Source: Acidobacteriota bacterium (lineage in GTDB: Bacteria > Acidobacteriota > Thermoanaerobaculia > Multivoradales > JBCCEF01). From it: DNA of 41,957 nucleotides. Both the position numbers and the translations under genes were made by a program. Below are positions 38,968-41,957 of this stretch, in pieces. The DNA lies in NCBI GenBank assembly GCA_039028635.1, contig JBCCHV010000060.1, positions 1 to 41,957 on the forward strand. Reading direction: 5' to 3'. A model generated the notes under the pieces. That model searched no databases, was not told where the DNA came from, and saw only the letters and a list, made by a program, of their open reading frames with translations. Positions within the stretch are counted from its first letter, which is position 1; the number at the start of each line of letters is the position of its first letter.

Positions 38968-41957
38968 AAGGAACCTCCAGCCTGGTTCTTGATCTGCATT
39001 TCAAAATTTTCAATCTGTCTCTCAAGGCTCTTGATCCGTCCCTCGATGATCTTTTTCCTTCTCTCGGGACTTGCCTTTCTGAGGAACCCCTTATTGTCAA
39101 ATTTATCAGGATTTCTCTTGAAGTCCGCAAGCTTCTTTTTATGACTTTCCAGCTGACGCTGAAGGCCACGAGTTGACTTAGGAGACTTGGCTCCCCCCAG
39201 CCTACTCTTAGCTCTTGAGAACGCACGAGCAAGGGCGCCTTTGGCGCGTTGAATCAGGACCTTGCCGCCAACCGCCCCTGCTACCCTAGCGGTCGTCAAT
39301 CCACCCAACGCTCCCACTACGCCTAAAGCACCTCCCTGAGCCCTTCTCTTGACATTGAGATGGTACTGCTCAGTCGTGATCTCGCCATTGTGGAGGGCCT
39401 CGATGTCGCGCTCCAATGCCAGCGCGACCGAGGTCTCCCTTCCATCGGGGTCCACAAACTTGACCGGGTTGCCTCGCCCATAGGCATAGCGATTCCAGCT
39501 CTGGGGCGCTCCGGGCTTGCCGGATTCCCTGGCCGGATCGACTGAGAGAAACCGCCCGTTCAGCGGATTACAGTACCGGGCATGCATGTAGTCGAGGTCA
39601 TCGCCCTGACCGGCGGTGCCGTGGGTGTCCCGCTCGTGGCCGGTGAACTTCATCCGCTCACTGGACCCATTGGGCACGGACTCTTCCCCAAACGGGAAAT
39701 AGGTATGAAGGCCGGCGCTTCTCCCATCGGCCTTGGTGATGAGCCGGGGCGTGCCGAGATGGTCGAGGTGGAAGAAGCGTAGCCCCTCGGCCGGCCTCCA
39801 GGAAGCCAGCAGCTGACCATCCCGGTGGATGTGGTCTTCCCGGTGGTTCCAGGTGCCGGCGGAGCCTCCGACGGTGCCCCAGGTGCGCAGCACCTGACCG
39901 CCGAGATCGCGCAGGGTCCAGGTCTCTTCGATCGGGCTTTCGGCCCAGTGGAGGGTGTTGATGCGCTCGTCGTCGGCGGTGTAGAGGTAGTAGTCCTCGA
40001 TGGCACCGTTGCCGCTCTGCTTGGACCTCAGCTTGGACAAAGCGTCCCAGGTGTAGGTGTAGCCGGTCGTGCCGGAGCCGAAGTGGAGCTGGTTGCCGGC
40101 GGCGTCGTAGCCGGTGGCACTCAGGCGGTTGGTGGAGCGGACGATGCCGTAACCGCGGGTCGTCGAAATGCCGGAGCGCACGGTGGAGACGGCAGAGATG
40201 TTGCCGAAGGCGTCGTAGCTGTAGCTTTGAGAGTTGCCCCCGCCCATGGTGCCCTTCACCACCCGTGAGACGGCGTCGTACTGGTAGACCTCGTCGCCGA
40301 GAAACTTGACGTTGCCAGCGCCGTCATACTGATAGACCAGCCCCTGGCTCTGCTGGAGGGGCGTCGATTCCGTCAAACCGACCACGCCCGAGGCCCCGAT
40401 CGAGCCTGGCCGCCGGATGCCGAAGGCGTCCTTGCGGTGATAGGTCGAGGTGCCGTTGACGTGAGCCACCGTGTCGAGCATGCCGTGGTCATGATAGGTG
40501 ATCGACGGCGCATAGCCCGGCACGGCGGTGAGCCGGCCACGGGTGTAGCTGTTGGGCACGGTGCGGTTCGTCGTGGTGCCGGCGCAGGGCGAGTGCAAAC
40601 ACTGCGGATAGGTGCGCGAGGTGACGTTGCCGAGGTCGTCGTAGATCCAGGACTGGTGGAAGGTCTGCAGGGACGACAGCGTCGTCCTTCGCTGCGACGG
40701 CCGGCCGGCCACGCCGCCAAAGGTGTAGACCTCCTGCACCGAGACGTCGACCTCGCCCGCCGAGGGGTTCCAGGGCGGGGCGATCCAATTGTGGCGGATC
40801 GCCGTCTCGACCTTGCCCAGGGAGCGGTTGCCCGCCCAGGCCCCAGTGCCGTAGGTGAACTCCTTGATCGGCCGCTGGATACCTCCCTGGTATCGCCGCT
40901 CCTTGATCCGAGTCAGCCGCCCCTGGGCGTCGTAGTCCTGCAGCAAATCGAAGGCGCCACTGGAGGCGCCACCAGCCGACCCAATCCGCCGCCGCCCGGC
41001 GTTGCCCAAGGCGTCGTAGTCCGAAAACTCGAGGCTGCCGTTGCCGAAGGTGCCGAGCTCCGGGTGCTTCTCACGGGTCAAGAAACCCCGGCCGTCGTAG
41101 TCGAAGAGGCGGGCCTGGCTGACCCCTTGGGCGGTCGTATGCACCCGCGTCAAGCGGTTGGCGGCATCGTAGCTGTAGTGGGTCGAGACGTTGGCGCCGC
41201 CCGGAGCCGAGGGCTCCTCCACCTCGATCAGTCGCCCGTAGGCATCGGAGCGCTCGATCGTCGATGACGGCGTCTCCTGCCCTACCGTGCCAGTGGCCAC
41301 CGACACCGTGCGCTTCACCTGCCGGATACCACGGTACTCGAAATCGATCGCGTGGGCGGCACCGTCCGGAGGCACGATCTCCGCCGGACGGCCGAAGGGA
41401 TCGTAGTCCTGGTGGAAGGTCTTCTTCACCCCGGAGGTGGTGCCCGAGTGGGCGACGCTCTTCCAGCGCAGCCAGCCGTTCGGGTAGTAGGACGAGACCT
41501 GCTTCGAGGTCACACCGCCGGGCAGCTCGTCCCGCTCGTGCCAGACCCGGCCGAAGGAGTCGTACCAGGAGGCCTGCGAGGTCAGGGCCGTTCCCGTGGT
41601 CTGCCCTTGGGCGCGACGCCGGACGTTGATGCGGGCGAGTTGGCTCGAGGTCGGCTTCTTGTACTCGTACTCGACCCAGGCCCCAGAGGTGGGTTTCTCC
41701 GCCGTCAGGCGCCCGAGAGCATCGTAGGAGTAGTCGGTGATCAGCCCCGCCGGGTCGACGCTGCGCTTCGGCAGACCGGTCGCCTTGTCGATGGTGAGAT
41801 TTCTCACGAAGTGGCCTTCGCGGAGCGGCAGCGTGCCGCCCCCCGGGGCGAGGAACTTGGTCTTCGCCGACAGCCGATGCTCGATCGTGTGGGCCATCCG
41901 GTAGTCCGGCGTGCCGAGGCCGGTCGTGCACCAGCTGCTGCTCGTCGTCAGGCCGGC
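38964..41957 (-). CDS. Rhs/YD-repeat polymorphic toxin, 5' truncated by window
   Basis: The frame stays open to the right edge, so the start lies outside; 997 residues are visible. Many YD repeats are present (YSYDALGRLTAE, YSYDAANRLTRV, YQYDAVSRVVKG, YTYTWDALSKL). They build the beta-cocoon that encloses the toxin. The Rhs core ends with DLDYMHARYCNPLNGRFLSVDP and NRYAYGRGNPVKFVDPDG. The last 155 or so residues are the variable tip: an Ala/Gly-rich hydrophobic segment (GGALGVVGALGGLTTARVAGAVGG), then a basic domain HKKKLADFKRNPDKFDNKGFL and RRKKIIEGRIKSLERQIENF. This tail motif recurs at the ends of many Rhs proteins. DNA for the tip is AT-richer than the core. It is delivered to competitors or neighbouring cells; toxic activity is unassigned. 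Confidence 0.92.
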   Translation of the reverse strand, partial: AGLTTSSSWCTTGLGTPDYRMAHTIEHRLSAKTKFLAPGGGTLPLREGHFVRNLTIDKATGLPKRSVDPAGLITDYSYDALGRLTAEKPTSGAWVEYEYKKPTSSQLARINVRRRAQGQTTGTALTSQASWYDSFGRVWHERDELPGGVTSKQVSSYYPNGWLRWKSVAHSGTTSGVKKTFHQDYDPFGRPAEIVPPDGAAHAIDFEYRGIRQVKRTVSVATGTVGQETPSSTIERSDAYGRLIEVEEPSAPGGANVSTHYSYDAANRLTRVHTTAQGVSQARLFDYDGRGFLTREKHPELGTFGNGSLEFSDYDALGNAGRRRIGSAGGASSGAFDLLQDYDAQGRLTRIKERRYQGGIQRPIKEFTYGTGAWAGNRSLGKVETAIRHNWIAPPWNPSAGEVDVSVQEVYTFGGVAGRPSQRRTTLSSLQTFHQSWIYDDLGNVTSRTYPQCLHSPCAGTTTNRTVPNSYTRGRLTAVPGYAPSITYHDHGMLDTVAHVNGTSTYHRKDAFGIRRPGSIGASGVVGLTESTPLQQSQGLVYQYDGAGNVKFLGDEVYQYDAVSRVVKGTMGGGNSQSYSYDAFGNISAVSTVRSGISTTRGYGIVRSTNRLSATGYDAAGNQLHFGSGTTGYTYTWDALSKLRSKQSGNGAIEDYYLYTADDERINTLHWAESPIEETWTLRDLGGQVLRTWGTVGGSAGTWNHREDHIHRDGQLLASWRPAEGLRFFHLDHLGTPRLITKADGRSAGLHTYFPFGEESVPNGSSERMKFTGHERDTHGTAGQGDDLDYMHARYCNPLNGRFLSVDPARESGKPGAPQSWNRYAYGRGNPVKFVDPDGRETSVALALERDIEALHNGEITTEQYHLNVKRRAQGGALGVVGALGGLTTARVAGAVGGKVLIQRAKGALARAFSRAKSRLGGAKSPKSTRGLQRQLESHKKKLADFKRNPDKFDNKGFLRKASPERRKKIIEGRIKSLERQIENFEMQIKNQAGGSL

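Noticed and set aside
39360-41267. Repeated sequence inside the Rhs gene as a possible CRISPR-like array
   Set aside because: The periodicity comes from degenerate YD repeats at protein level; there are no identical DNA repeats with regular spacers.
41071-41931. Second open frame overlapping the Rhs gene on the minus strand
   Set aside because: It lies in another frame of the YD-repeat region and translates to Arg/Gly/Ala-rich sequence without YD motifs.

Overview
The window is a GC-rich bacterial chromosome segment, densely packed with genes. The organism is probably an Acidobacteriota member of the Thermoanaerobaculia type. I infer this from the codon usage, the many exported proteins of unknown function, the C-terminal DGFESG-type tails and the recurring TAGCAGGCTGCTGAAAAA intergenic repeat; there is no rRNA or other marker here to prove it. 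I see no tRNA, rRNA, CRISPR array, transposase or phage gene.

Layout. Positions 1-7073 hold the 3' part of a TPR-CHAT (caspase-like) gene, an AI-2E-type permease, a nickel/cobalt-type membrane protein with an upstream thermonuclease-like lipoprotein, and a translationally coupled Smr and histone-deacetylase-like pair. Positions 7177-11518 form an exported-protein region: a PQQ-type sugar dehydrogenase, a small exported protein, a matrixin-like metalloprotease ending in a somatomedin-B-like Cys knot, and a further exported protein. Two of these end in the same DGFESG...W tail. Positions 11925-15354 hold an Lrp/AsnC regulator and EamA exporter operon, divergent from a lipoprotein alpha/beta hydrolase. 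The hydrolase's Shine-Dalgarno sits inside a perfect 12-bp hairpin. Positions 15573-18656 encode PEP carboxylase and a TfoX-N protein.

Positions 18657-20143 are a sharply AT-rich single-gene insertion: a 468-aa protein with a coiled coil and a HicA-like C-terminus, abutting arfB. Positions 20140-28711 form a long minus-strand run. It encodes a PHA-system protein, an ANL-like remnant, a FadI-type thiolase, a class III CoA-transferase, an M14 carboxypeptidase, an SSS symporter, an M28 peptidase and ArfB, so it mixes fatty-acid CoA chemistry with extracellular peptide digestion and uptake. Positions 28764-33901 run forward: a DUF502 protein, an M48 protease with a long C-terminal region, an exported protein, a structured intergenic RNA with a strong terminator, and an MFS transporter. 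Positions 33895-37321 hold two tandem paralogous GT-C-like membrane proteins. From 38117 to the right edge lies a polymorphic-toxin locus on the minus strand: an Rhs protein whose tip and downstream immunity genes are AT-richer than its core, including an Imm53 gene.

The strongest unexplained signals are three: a dispersed inverted-repeat element whose ends supply the TAG stop codon of five different genes; the AT-rich orphan gene at 18737; and the Shine-Dalgarno-masking hairpin at 13618. All functional statements come from reading motifs by eye. No database search was done.
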